Assembly: GCA_052084925.1 (NCBI GenBank) | Contig: JBQDEV010000011.1 | Location: 58,593-122,592 of the forward strand | Length of the DNA stretch: 64,000 nucleotides | Direction of reading: 5' to 3' | Source: CmP2 sp052084925 | GTDB taxonomy: Bacteria; Actinomycetota; Actinomycetes; Actinomycetales; Micrococcaceae | Part shown: positions 43,059-51,661 of the stretch, piece after piece | Position numbering within the stretch: the first letter of the stretch is position 1 | How the letters are laid out: the number at the start of each line of letters is the position of its first letter | The notes under the pieces: generated by a model | The model's database searches: none | What the model was told of the DNA's origin: nothing | The model's input: the letters and a program-made list of their open reading frames with translations, nothing else | Program-made: the position numbers and the translations under genes

Positions 43059-44045
43059 ATGACCAAAGCGAATCCGACGATCGTGGTGGGCGTAGAGACC
43101 GACGCCGCATCAACCGTGCACGGCTCTGCCGCCGAACTGCTGGGTGCGGCATCCACGCTGGGCGAGGCCGTGGCGATCGCCGTCGCCCTCCCCGGACAGG
43201 CCGCCCACGTGGCGCGTGAGCTGGGCCGCGCTGGCGCCCCCACGGTCGTGATCGTGGAGGATCCTGCGCTGGCCACCACCTTCGGCACCCCACTGTTGGA
43301 GGCCCTCGCCGAGGCCGTGGCCGGGTTCGCCCCCGACGCCGTGCTGCTGGCCGCCACCACCGTGTCGAGTGCTGTGGCCGGGCGGCTGGCGATCCGCGTG
43401 GCGGGAGCCGTGTGCGCCGACGCCGTGGGGGTTGCCGCACGCGACGGCGAGATCGTGGCGGAACACTCTGTGTTCGGCGGCGACTACGAGACGGTCTCGA
43501 CCATTGACGGCGGACCGCGGGTGATCACTGTGCGTCTGGGTGCCGTGGAAACGCATGCGCCGGCGGTGGCCGAGCCCAGCGTTCAGGTGCTGGATGCTGC
43601 CGCGCCGCAGAGTGTGGCGGGTGCCAGCATCGACGCCTGGGATGCCACCGTATCCACCGGGGACCGCCCGGATCTGCGCTCGGCCCGCACCGTGGTGGCC
43701 GGCGGACGCGGTCTCGGCTCCCGCGACGGTTTCGGACTGGCCGAACAGCTGGCCGACGAGTTCCAGGGCGCGATCGGCGCCACCCGCGACGCCGTCGACG
43801 ACGACTTCGCCCCCGCCACCGCGCAGGTCGGCCAGACCGGTGTGACCGTCTCACCCGAGCTCTACATCGGGCTCGGCATCTCGGGAGCGATCCAGCACCG
43901 GTCAGGGATGCAGACCGCGCGCACCATCGTCGCCATCAACACCGACGAGGACGCCCCCATCTTCGAGATCGCCGATTTCGGTGTGGTCGGCGACGTGTTC
44001 ACCGTGGTGCCCGCGCTACTCGACGAGCTGCGCTCCCGGCGCTGA
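43059..44045 (+). CDS. etfA: Electron transfer flavoprotein alpha subunit
   Basis: A 328-residue FAD-binding subunit. The FAD domain shows VVAGGRGLGSRDGFGLAEQLAD, GATRDAVDDDFAPATAQVGQTGVTVSPELYIGLGISGAIQHRSGMQ and IVAINTDEDAPIFEIADFGVVGD, all diagnostic. It starts at an ATG with GGGAGAG upstream. The membrane cytochrome b561-like gene begins 28 bp after its stop, and no separate ETF:quinone oxidoreductase is seen nearby. Confidence 0.96.
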   Translation: MTKANPTIVVGVETDAASTVHGSAAELLGAASTLGEAVAIAVALPGQAAHVARELGRAGAPTVVIVEDPALATTFGTPLLEALAEAVAGFAPDAVLLAATTVSSAVAGRLAIRVAGAVCADAVGVAARDGEIVAEHSVFGGDYETVSTIDGGPRVITVRLGAVETHAPAVAEPSVQVLDAAAPQSVAGASIDAWDATVSTGDRPDLRSARTVVAGGRGLGSRDGFGLAEQLADEFQGAIGATRDAVDDDFAPATAQVGQTGVTVSPELYIGLGISGAIQHRSGMQTARTIVAINTDEDAPIFEIADFGVVGDVFTVVPALLDELRSRR

Positions 44046-44073
44046 CCGCCACCGAGCCACTGATCGTTCCCCG

Positions 44074-45684
44074 ATGACCGACACCCCGGATCCGCCGCAG
44101 CCCCGCCCCTCCCGCATGGGTGGGGTGCGGAAGCCTGCGCCGTCCGGGACATCCGAGCAGTCCGAGCCGGATGTATCGCTCAGCAGAAAAAATGAGGACT
44201 CGAACGACCCGAATCTGTCTGCCGAGCGATACACCGGCGCAACAGAGGGTGCTTCGTCGGGGACTCAACCGTCGCGGATGGGACAGCCGCCGCGCTCGTC
44301 TCGCATGGGAGCGACTGCCTCGACTGAGTCCGATGTGCCATCGCGGCGTTCGCGGATGGGCGCGGATTCTGAACCAGCGCGTCCATCGCGAATGGGTACT
44401 TCGGCTCCGACGGAGCTTGCACCCAAGCCAACCGCTCCGGAATCTGCCCGTGGCTCGCGCATGGGGGCACCAAAGTCGTCCACACCCGCTGAGCCGGCCG
44501 CTCCCTCGCGGATGGGGCAGCCCGCTCCGGCTGAGACGTCGAAGCCCGAGCCCACTGAGTCGGCCGTGCCGTCACGGATGGGCCGGACTGCCCCCGCCGA
44601 GCCAGATTCATCACTCAGCAGACATGAAACCGGTTCCACAGAGCCCGATATGTCTGCTGAACAACGAATCCGCCCCGGGAGACTCTCGGAGCCGGCCCCG
44701 CCAGCGGAGCACCCGGCCGCCGAGTCCGCCCCGGAACCGGCCCCGGAACCGACTCTCGACATCACGGAGTTGCGACCGGGCCGGTGGTCCTGGCTCAAAC
44801 GCGCAGTCAAAGTGGTCGCCGTCGCCCTCGTCGTGGCCCTGCTGCTGGTGATCGCCGCCCGCTGGCTGCGAACCCTGGACCCGGTGGCCGAGTTCATCGC
44901 CGCCTACCCCGGCCACCTCGCCCCGCCCGCCACCGCCGAGCCGGGCTTCCCGGCCTGGCTGCGCTGGCAACACTTCCTGAATTTCTTCTTCATGGTGGTC
45001 ATCGTGCGCACCGGCTTCGGCCTGCGCTCCGAACGCCCCGCCGCCTACTGGCAAGCCCGCCCGCGAAGCCTCTTCGCCGCCGGCCGTGCCCGCCCACCGA
45101 AGATCACGCTCGGCCAGTGGACCCACCAGATGGTCGACGTGGCCTGGGTGCTCAACGGGCTCGTCTTCGTGGTGCTGCTCTTCGCTACCGGGCATTGGGC
45201 GCGCATCGTGCCGACCTCCTGGGACGTGATCCCGCACGCGACCTCCGTGATCATCCAGTACCTCTCTCTGGACTGGCCGCTGGAGAACTCATGGGTGCAC
45301 TACAACGCCGCCCAGCAGCTGGCCTACACGCTCACCGTGTTCGTCGCCGCCCCACTCACCGCCCTCACCGGCTGGCGCGTCTCCACCTGGTGGCCGGATT
45401 CCCCGCGGCTGAACCGTCTCTTCCCGCTCGCCGCGGCCCGGCTGGCCCACCGCCCGCTGGCCGTCTACTTCGTGGTGTTCGTGCTCATGCACGTGGGGCT
45501 CGTTCTGCTCACCGGCGCCCAACGCAACCTCAACCACATCTTCACCGGCCGCGACGCCGCCGACGGCTGGGGGTTCGCCCTGTTCCTCGGCGCCGTGGCG
45601 CTCTCGACGGTCGCGCTGCTGCTCACCCGCGCCCTGTTCACCGCGCCGCTGGCTGCTCGCACCGGGATCGTCACCCGACGCTAG
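44074..45684 (+). CDS. Cytochrome b561-like membrane protein with SRMG-repeat disordered N-terminus
   Basis: A 536-residue protein in two parts. Residues 1 to about 235 are disordered, rich in Pro/Ala/Ser/Glu, with eight copies of an SRMG motif (PSRMGG, PSRMGQ, SSRMGA, RSRMGA, PSRMGT, GSRMGA, PSRMGQ, PSRMGR). The rest has about five membrane segments with histidines (WQHFLNFFFMVVIV, HQMVDVAWVLN, HVGLVLL, LNHIFTG) as in b561/formate-dehydrogenase gamma diheme proteins. It follows etfBA closely, so it may take electrons from ETF into the quinone pool. Two palindromic DNA segments lie in the repeat-coding region (44172-44233, 44615-44660). Confidence 0.85.
   Translation: MTDTPDPPQPRPSRMGGVRKPAPSGTSEQSEPDVSLSRKNEDSNDPNLSAERYTGATEGASSGTQPSRMGQPPRSSRMGATASTESDVPSRRSRMGADSEPARPSRMGTSAPTELAPKPTAPESARGSRMGAPKSSTPAEPAAPSRMGQPAPAETSKPEPTESAVPSRMGRTAPAEPDSSLSRHETGSTEPDMSAEQRIRPGRLSEPAPPAEHPAAESAPEPAPEPTLDITELRPGRWSWLKRAVKVVAVALVVALLLVIAARWLRTLDPVAEFIAAYPGHLAPPATAEPGFPAWLRWQHFLNFFFMVVIVRTGFGLRSERPAAYWQARPRSLFAAGRARPPKITLGQWTHQMVDVAWVLNGLVFVVLLFATGHWARIVPTSWDVIPHATSVIIQYLSLDWPLENSWVHYNAAQQLAYTLTVFVAAPLTALTGWRVSTWWPDSPRLNRLFPLAAARLAHRPLAVYFVVFVLMHVGLVLLTGAQRNLNHIFTGRDAADGWGFALFLGAVALSTVALLLTRALFTAPLAARTGIVTRR
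44172..44233. repeat. Palindromic element 1 within the SRMG-repeat coding region
   Basis: Arms TGTATCGCTCAGCAGA and TCTGCCGAGCGATACA are complementary at 15 of 16 positions around a 30-nt loop. The element is read in frame as the SLSRK...LSAER part of the protein. A related palindrome lies at 44615-44660. Confidence 0.7.
44615..44660. repeat. Palindromic element 2 within the SRMG-repeat coding region
   Basis: Perfect 11-bp arms TCAGCAGACAT and ATGTCTGCTGA enclose 24 nt. It shares the TCAGCAGA / TCTGCYGA ends with element 1 and encodes the parallel SLSRH...MSAEQ segment. Confidence 0.7.
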
Positions 45685-45718
45685 CCCTCCGCACCCGGCA
45701 AGTGCCACAGTGAGCACC

Positions 45719-46810
45719 ATGAGCCAACAGCCAGCCGATTCTTCACAGCCAGCCGAGCCCGAACTCACCGTCACCCGCCGCGGCCCTGCCGGGCGTCTCG
45801 GCCACCTCGAGCTGAACCGTCCGCGCGCCCTGAACTCGCTGAGCTTTTCCATGGTGCAGCAGGTCGACACCACCCTGCGCGACTGGGCTGACGACGACGT
45901 CGTCGAAGCCGTGCTGATCACCGGGGCTGGTGAGCGCGGCCTGTCCGCCGGTGGCGACATCGTCGCCGTCTACCGCCTCCTCACCACCGGGCGCGGGCCT
46001 GAGGCCGCACGCTTCTTCTTCGTCGAGTACGGAATGAACCACCGGATTGCCACCTACGCCAAGCCCTACATCGCGCTCATGGACGGGATCGTGCTCGGCG
46101 GTGGGCTCGGCGTCTCCGCCCACGGCAGCCACCGGGTGGTCACCGAGCGCACCCGCATCGGCATGCCGGAGGTGGGCATCGGCTTCACCCCCGACGTCGG
46201 CCTGTCCTTCCTGCTCTCCCGTGCCCCGGGGCGCACGGGCATGCACCTGGCCCTGACCGGCACCCATGTCACCGGGGCCGACGCGATCTACCTGGGACTC
46301 GCCGATCACTACGTGCCCTCGGACCGGCTCGATCAGCTCCGCCGCGACCTCGAGACCGTGGCCCCGGACGAGGCGATCGCCCGCCACGCCACCGAGCCGC
46401 CGGAGTCGCACCTGCACGCGCAGCGCACCTGGATCGACCGTTGCTACGCCCCCGAGCGTCTCGTCGACCTCCTCGCCGCACTGGAAGCGGAAGCTGAAGA
46501 GAACAACGACGCCCGCTCGGCCGCAGCCACCCTGGCCGCCGTCTCGCCCACCGCCCTCGCCGTCACCCACGCTGCGCAGCTCCGCCTCGCCGAGATCGAC
46601 TCACTCGCCGAGGCCCTCGCCCAGGAGTACCGGACCGGGGTGCACCTGATGCACGGCCACGACATGGTGGAGGGCATCCGCGCCCAGGTCATCGACAAGG
46701 ACCGCTCCCCGCGGTGGGACCCGCCCCGTCTGGAACAGATCACCGACGACGACGTCGCAGCCCACTTCGACGCCCCGGCCTCGGGCGACCTCAAAATGCC
46801 TCAGGAGTAA
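45719..46810 (+). CDS. 3-hydroxyisobutyryl-CoA hydrolase (enoyl-CoA hydratase superfamily)
   Basis: A 363-residue crotonase-fold enzyme. The oxyanion-hole regions are LNRPRALNSLSFSMV and GAGERGLSAGGDIVAVYRLL; the GGDI..VY motif and the length (longer than enoyl-CoA hydratase) mark the HIBYL-CoA hydrolase group of valine breakdown. MPEVGIGFTPDVGLSFLLSRAPG carries the catalytic Glu and Asp. A GTG three codons upstream is an alternative start, and no strong ribosome-binding site separates the two. It is last in the run etfB - etfA - b561 - hydrolase; its upstream oxidation step would feed ETF. Confidence 0.92.
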   Translation: MSQQPADSSQPAEPELTVTRRGPAGRLGHLELNRPRALNSLSFSMVQQVDTTLRDWADDDVVEAVLITGAGERGLSAGGDIVAVYRLLTTGRGPEAARFFFVEYGMNHRIATYAKPYIALMDGIVLGGGLGVSAHGSHRVVTERTRIGMPEVGIGFTPDVGLSFLLSRAPGRTGMHLALTGTHVTGADAIYLGLADHYVPSDRLDQLRRDLETVAPDEAIARHATEPPESHLHAQRTWIDRCYAPERLVDLLAALEAEAEENNDARSAAATLAAVSPTALAVTHAAQLRLAEIDSLAEALAQEYRTGVHLMHGHDMVEGIRAQVIDKDRSPRWDPPRLEQITDDDVAAHFDAPASGDLKMPQE

Positions 46811-46878
46811 GTGATGATGTAATCTTGCTCACATGAATGGGGTGAATGCGCTGATGCGCTAGCCACGCAGCCTGACCT

Positions 46879-47859
46879 ATGCCGCCGACTTCTCTCGATC
46901 ATCTGGGATCCGACCGAGGCGCCGATGAGGGTGCGTCGGCTGTGCTGACCCGTTTTTCCACGATGGCGGTCCCGGTCGATGACCGGATCACGTTGTGGGA
47001 GGAGTACAACGAGGAAGAGCTGTTCGGGCTGCGCTGCAGCAGCCTCTCGGACCGGTCGCTGATGGCGACCCAGACGAATCTGGTGCTCCCGCAGATCCGC
47101 ATCACGCATATTCAGGGCAACGACCACGTCATCGAGCGGAGCCAGGCCAGCATTCGGGAGCATCCGGCCGATGTGATCATGTTGTGCCTGCTCCTCAAGG
47201 GCAACGCCTTCCTCTACGACCGCACCGGCTGTGAGACGCTCACCGCCGGGGAGGCGGTCGTGTATGACACCGAACGCCCCTTCGTCTACGGCTTCGCCAC
47301 CGACATGCAGATGGTACTGATCGAGGTGCCCAAGAGCCTGATCGACCTCACCGCCACCGACGAGGGTCGCTACGGCCCGCGGGTGTTGCGCTTGAAGAAC
47401 GGGCCCGCCGAGACCCAGGCCAGTCTCACCGCGCGTGCCGCGTTGGCTCGCATTTCAGGTGAGGCGGAGGTCAACGCCGACTTCGAAGGCTCCATCCTCG
47501 ACGCTTTCCACCTACTGACCGGCACCGAGGATCAGGCAAACGCCCACATCTATGTGACGTTGGCCCGAGCCTTTATCGGACAGCACCTCCACGAAGACCT
47601 TTCGGTGGAGCATGTCGCCCGGCAGATCGGCATCAGCAGCCGTCACCTGACCCGGCTCTTCGCAGAAGACGGCAGCACCCCGGCGCGGTTCGTGACGGAA
47701 CAGCGCATGGAGCGGGCCGCTACGATGCTCACGCAGAATTCGACGCTGAGCATCGGACAGATCGCGGCGCGCGTTGGCATTGGGCAGCCGGAGCGGTTCA
47801 GCCGCGTCTTCAAATCTCATTTCGGGGTCACCCCGCGCGCCTTCCGCGCCGATAGTTGA
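46879..47859 (+). CDS. AraC family transcriptional regulator
   Basis: A 326-residue activator. The N-terminal part (about 20-200) is an AraC-binding-like sensor (TNLVLPQIRITHIQGNDHVIERS, SLLLKG-like LCLLLKGNAFLYDRTG). The C-terminal pair of helix-turn-helices is residues 225-326 (LSVEHVARQIGISSRHLTRLFAEDG and LSIGQIAARVGIGQPERFSRVFKSHFGVTPRAFR). It is directly upstream of, and on the same strand as, an ABC transporter and an aldehyde dehydrogenase, which it probably activates. Confidence 0.93.
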   Translation: MPPTSLDHLGSDRGADEGASAVLTRFSTMAVPVDDRITLWEEYNEEELFGLRCSSLSDRSLMATQTNLVLPQIRITHIQGNDHVIERSQASIREHPADVIMLCLLLKGNAFLYDRTGCETLTAGEAVVYDTERPFVYGFATDMQMVLIEVPKSLIDLTATDEGRYGPRVLRLKNGPAETQASLTARAALARISGEAEVNADFEGSILDAFHLLTGTEDQANAHIYVTLARAFIGQHLHEDLSVEHVARQIGISSRHLTRLFAEDGSTPARFVTEQRMERAATMLTQNSTLSIGQIAARVGIGQPERFSRVFKSHFGVTPRAFRADS

Positions 47860-47964
47860 TCCTTTCCGCCACCTTCTTGACGGAACCAGACATCCCCTTG
47901 GGGGCTGGTGTGATGCTCACCACGATGAGAGCACGTCCATTGCCTGAAGAGAAGGAACGTGCTG

Positions 47965-49071
47965 ATGAACATCAAGAAATTCCTGGGGATCCTGTCCATT
48001 CCCGCCCTCGCGCTGGCCCTGTCCGGCTGTGAATCCGACGCGTCGGCAGAAGATACCGGCGAGAGCGCCGCCGGCATTGATAGCCAAGAGTTGCAGAGCA
48101 TCGTTGACGACTATTCGGCGCCGCTGGCCGAGGAAGTTCCCGAGTCCAGCGCCCCCATCGCAGAAGACAAGCTGATGGTCTTGATCCCGTGCAACTACGC
48201 CTCCGAGGCCTGCGCCCGCGGTGTCGACTCCGCCGAAGAAGCGGCGGAGTCTTTGGGCTGGCAGACCCGCATGATCGATCCGGGCGGAAACCCCGAGAAC
48301 ACGCGTCAGGCCATTGACCAGGCGATTCAGTTGGGGGCCGACGGCATCTTCTTCACCGCCGCTGTCGCCGATCAGCTCGATTCGAATCTTGCTGCGGCGC
48401 GGGAGGCCGGCATTGTGCTGATCAACTCCATGTCACCGGCGGATGATCGGTTCGACCTGGAGATCGTGCCGGACGAGGACGCTACCGGGAAGATGTCGGC
48501 GGCGGCCATTGCCCTGGACTCAGACGGTGAAGCGAAGATCCTTGTGATCACCGATCCGGCGTTCTCATCGGTGCAGGCCCGCACCGCCGCCTTCGAAACC
48601 TGGATGGGGGACCTATGCGAGACCTGCGAGATCGTCGAAACCCTCGAGACCCAGATGACCCAGTTGCAGTCGGGGCTGCCGCCCCAAGTGCAGGCCACCC
48701 TCACGGCCAATCCACAGATCGACTACATCTGGACCTACACCGGAGCCGCAACTGTTGCCACCCAGGCCACCGTGGAGCGCAGCGCCAACGGTGAAGATAT
48801 CAAGATGGTCGCCTTCGACGGAAACGCGGCGAACCTCGACTTCATCGCCAACGACCGCAACCAGTTCCTCGACGTCATCAAACCGATGGAGCACACCGGC
48901 TATGTGGCAGTAAACGAGATGAACCGGCTCTTCGATGAAGGCGTGGGTGAGCACGAAACGATCGAGATGCCCAAGCGCCTGGTGACCAAAGAGACGCTGC
49001 CGGAGCTGCCCTGGACCGGTGACACTGACTGGCAGCAGGGCTTCCAGCAGTTGTGGGGTGTCAACGAATGA
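47965..49071 (+). CDS. CUT2-type ABC transporter substrate-binding lipoprotein
   Basis: A 368-residue type 1 periplasmic-binding lipoprotein. The lipobox LSGC comes about 22 residues from the chosen ATG (AAGGA 8 bp upstream). NPENTRQAIDQAIQLGADGIFFTA and SMSPADDRFDLEIVPDEDATGKMSA form the ligand cleft. Cysteine pairs (PCNYASEAC, GDLCETC) are unusual for the family and could form disulfides. Its stop codon overlaps the ATPase start. The ligand is unknown. Confidence 0.9.
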   Translation: MNIKKFLGILSIPALALALSGCESDASAEDTGESAAGIDSQELQSIVDDYSAPLAEEVPESSAPIAEDKLMVLIPCNYASEACARGVDSAEEAAESLGWQTRMIDPGGNPENTRQAIDQAIQLGADGIFFTAAVADQLDSNLAAAREAGIVLINSMSPADDRFDLEIVPDEDATGKMSAAAIALDSDGEAKILVITDPAFSSVQARTAAFETWMGDLCETCEIVETLETQMTQLQSGLPPQVQATLTANPQIDYIWTYTGAATVATQATVERSANGEDIKMVAFDGNAANLDFIANDRNQFLDVIKPMEHTGYVAVNEMNRLFDEGVGEHETIEMPKRLVTKETLPELPWTGDTDWQQGFQQLWGVNE

Positions 49072-50594
49072 CGAGCGCGCTGAGACTGCACCGGGTCTCG
49101 AAAACTTTCACGGGGCAGAAAGCACTGGATGAGGTGACGCTGGACATCCCGCGCGGTAAAGTCACCGCCCTGCTCGGCATGAACGGCTCCGGAAAGTCCA
49201 CCCTGATCAAGATCCTGGCCGGGGTGTACGACCCGGACCCGGGGTCGGCACTAAGCATCGGAGACCGCGAGTATTCGCTGCCGCTCACACCTCAACGTGC
49301 GCACGACGCCGGGCTCCGCTTCCTCCATCAGGACCTCGGATTGATCGAGATGCTGACGGTCGCCGACAATTTCGCCCTGGCCGACGGTTTCGCGGCAAAG
49401 GGAATGTTCGCCCCGATCAACCGGCGACGTCACCACGACCATGCCGAACGCATTCTGTCGATGCTGGCCGTGGACGTTTCGCCGAACCGGTTGGTTCGTG
49501 ACCTCTCGCCGTCAGAACGCACCATGGTTGCGATCGCCCGGGCCTTCCAATCCGAGGAGGCCACCGTGGAATCGCTGCGACAGCGGGTGCTGGTGCTCGA
49601 CGAGCCCACAGCATCGCTACCGGCTCACGAAGCGGATCGCGTTCTCGAGATGGTGGAGTCGCTGCGAGCTCATGGCGGCACGGCCGTCTACGTCAGCCAT
49701 CGCATCGAAGAAGTGATGCGGGTGGCCGATCAGGTGGCGATCCTGCGCGATGGGCGTCTCGTCGTGGACGAGCCGCTCGGTGAAACGAGCACCTCGGCCC
49801 TGGTCGCGAAGATCGTCGGCCGCCAGCTGACTCCCGCCCCACTGCGCGATGCAACGGTCCGCGAGGGCGGTGTGCTGGTAACGGTCAACGATCTGAGCGG
49901 TCATCGCCTGCAGGGAGTGAACCTGTCGGTGCGGTCCGGGGAGATCCTCGGCGTGACCGGACTGATGGGCTGCGGCCGCTCGGAACTGGTGCGGGTGCTG
50001 GCTGGGGCACAGCAACCGGAAGCCGGATCCATGACCCTCGAGGGTCAGAACTACGCACCCAAGGATCCGGCCGAGGCGATCTTCGCCGGAATCACCTGTG
50101 TCCCGCAGAATCGTCGGCGCGACGGCGTGGTCCTGGATCTCAGTGTGGCCGAGAACCTGACGCTCGGACGGGTGAAGCAGTTCGCTCGGTGGGCCGCCGT
50201 GGACCGCGACGCGGAGCAGACGCACGTGCAGCGGCTCATGACGGAGTACCTCGTGAAGGCCGCGACGCCGATGGCCTCCGTGCGAACCCTCTCGGGCGGA
50301 AACCAACAGAAAGTCGTCGTCGCCCGAGCGGCCAGCTCCCAACCACGGTTGCTGGTCCTGGACGAACCCTCCCAGGGCGTGGACGCGCTCGCGAAACAGG
50401 AGATCGCCAATGTCCTGCGCGGCCTGGCAGACACCGGTGTCGCGATTCTCGTGGCCAGCACCGACTACGACGATTTCCCGGGGCTGGTCGATCGGGTCGT
50501 GATCCTGGATCGAGGCCGCGTCAGCGGTGAACTCACCGGAGACGACATCAGCGAAGACCACATTGCCCTTGCGATTCAAAGGAACGCCGCATGA
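49068..50594 (+). CDS. CUT2-type ABC transporter ATP-binding protein (tandem ATPase)
   Basis: A 508-residue double ATPase. The first domain has Walker A GMNGSGKST and VLVLDEPTASLP; its signature is divergent (RDLSPSERTMVAIARA). The second domain has LSGGNQQKVVVARAA and LLVLDEPSQGVDALAKQE with a degenerate Walker A. The ATG at 49068 overlaps the binding-protein stop codon by 3 of 4 bases (ATGA), and the end overlaps the permease by 4 nt. Confidence 0.93.
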   Translation: MTSALRLHRVSKTFTGQKALDEVTLDIPRGKVTALLGMNGSGKSTLIKILAGVYDPDPGSALSIGDREYSLPLTPQRAHDAGLRFLHQDLGLIEMLTVADNFALADGFAAKGMFAPINRRRHHDHAERILSMLAVDVSPNRLVRDLSPSERTMVAIARAFQSEEATVESLRQRVLVLDEPTASLPAHEADRVLEMVESLRAHGGTAVYVSHRIEEVMRVADQVAILRDGRLVVDEPLGETSTSALVAKIVGRQLTPAPLRDATVREGGVLVTVNDLSGHRLQGVNLSVRSGEILGVTGLMGCGRSELVRVLAGAQQPEAGSMTLEGQNYAPKDPAEAIFAGITCVPQNRRRDGVVLDLSVAENLTLGRVKQFARWAAVDRDAEQTHVQRLMTEYLVKAATPMASVRTLSGGNQQKVVVARAASSQPRLLVLDEPSQGVDALAKQEIANVLRGLADTGVAILVASTDYDDFPGLVDRVVILDRGRVSGELTGDDISEDHIALAIQRNAA

Positions 50595-51661
50595 GTACCC
50601 CTACACATCCCCCTCATCCCTTCCATCCATCTCAGCTCCTGAAGAACTACGGGATCGTCATCTTCTTGGCGCTGATGATCATCGTCTTCTCCGTGATGAT
50701 GCCTTCCACGTTCGCCACCGCAGGAAACCTGCGCCAGATCCTCGCCGATCAGGCGGTCCCTGGCATCCTGGCGCTCGCGGTCATTCTGCCCCTGGCCGCC
50801 GGTGAGTTCGACCTCTCCGTGGGGGCCACGCTCGGAGTCTCGGCCATCACCGGAATCGTGCTGGCCGGTCAGGGACTGCCGACCGCACTGGTGCTGGCGG
50901 TCACCGTTGCCGTGGGACTGGGCATCGGGGCCGTGAACGCGTTCATGACTGTGGTCGTGGGCGTGAACTCGTTCATCGCCACCCTGGCCATGTCCACGAT
51001 CCTGGTCGGTGCGAACTTGTATCTCACCGGCTCCGCGCTGATTACCCACCAGTCCTCCGAGTTCTCCGCGCTCACCACGACCCGGATGCCGGGCGGAATC
51101 CAGACGGTGCTGGTGTACTTCATCATCATCGCCGTGGCGATGTGGTTCCTGATCGAGCGCACTCCCTTCGGCCGGTACCTGCGTGCCACCGGTCTGGGAC
51201 CCGACGCCGCACAGCTCTCCGGAGTCCGGACTCAGCGCTACACGGCGGCTGCCCTGATCGGCGCCGGACTCCTGGCGGGTATCGCCGGCGCACTGCAGGC
51301 CTCTCGTTCCTCCAGCGCCACCCCGGACCTCGGCCCGGAGTACTTGCTGCCCGCCTATGCCGCGGCCTTTCTCGGGGCGACGGCGATCCGCGCCGGCTTC
51401 TTCAACGTGTGGGGAACCGTCGTCGGGGTTTATCTCCTCGCCGTCGGCGGCAACGGGCTCATCATTCTGGGCGCCCCGACCTGGGTGACGCATGTCTTCA
51501 ACGGCATCGCGCTGCTGGTCGCGGTCTCGGCCGCCACGTTGGTACAGCGCCGGAAAACGATCGCGAAAACACGGGACATCGCCGACTCCGCCCCCTCAAC
51601 CACCACACCCGACGCACACTCCGTCTCGGAGAACACTCTGGAAGGAACCCGAACACCATGA
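50591..51661 (+). CDS. CUT2-type ABC transporter permease
   Basis: A 356-residue RbsC-type permease. It has eight to ten membrane segments. The family stretch AAGEFDLSVGATLGVSAITG near residue 73 and the coupling loop ATGLGPDAAQLSGVRTQRYT are present. A hydrophilic Thr/Ser tail of about 30 residues ends the protein. Its stop codon overlaps the dehydrogenase start by 4 nt, so all four genes are translationally linked. Confidence 0.93.
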   Translation: MSTPTHPPHPFHPSQLLKNYGIVIFLALMIIVFSVMMPSTFATAGNLRQILADQAVPGILALAVILPLAAGEFDLSVGATLGVSAITGIVLAGQGLPTALVLAVTVAVGLGIGAVNAFMTVVVGVNSFIATLAMSTILVGANLYLTGSALITHQSSEFSALTTTRMPGGIQTVLVYFIIIAVAMWFLIERTPFGRYLRATGLGPDAAQLSGVRTQRYTAAALIGAGLLAGIAGALQASRSSSATPDLGPEYLLPAYAAAFLGATAIRAGFFNVWGTVVGVYLLAVGGNGLIILGAPTWVTHVFNGIALLVAVSAATLVQRRKTIAKTRDIADSAPSTTTPDAHSVSENTLEGTRTP

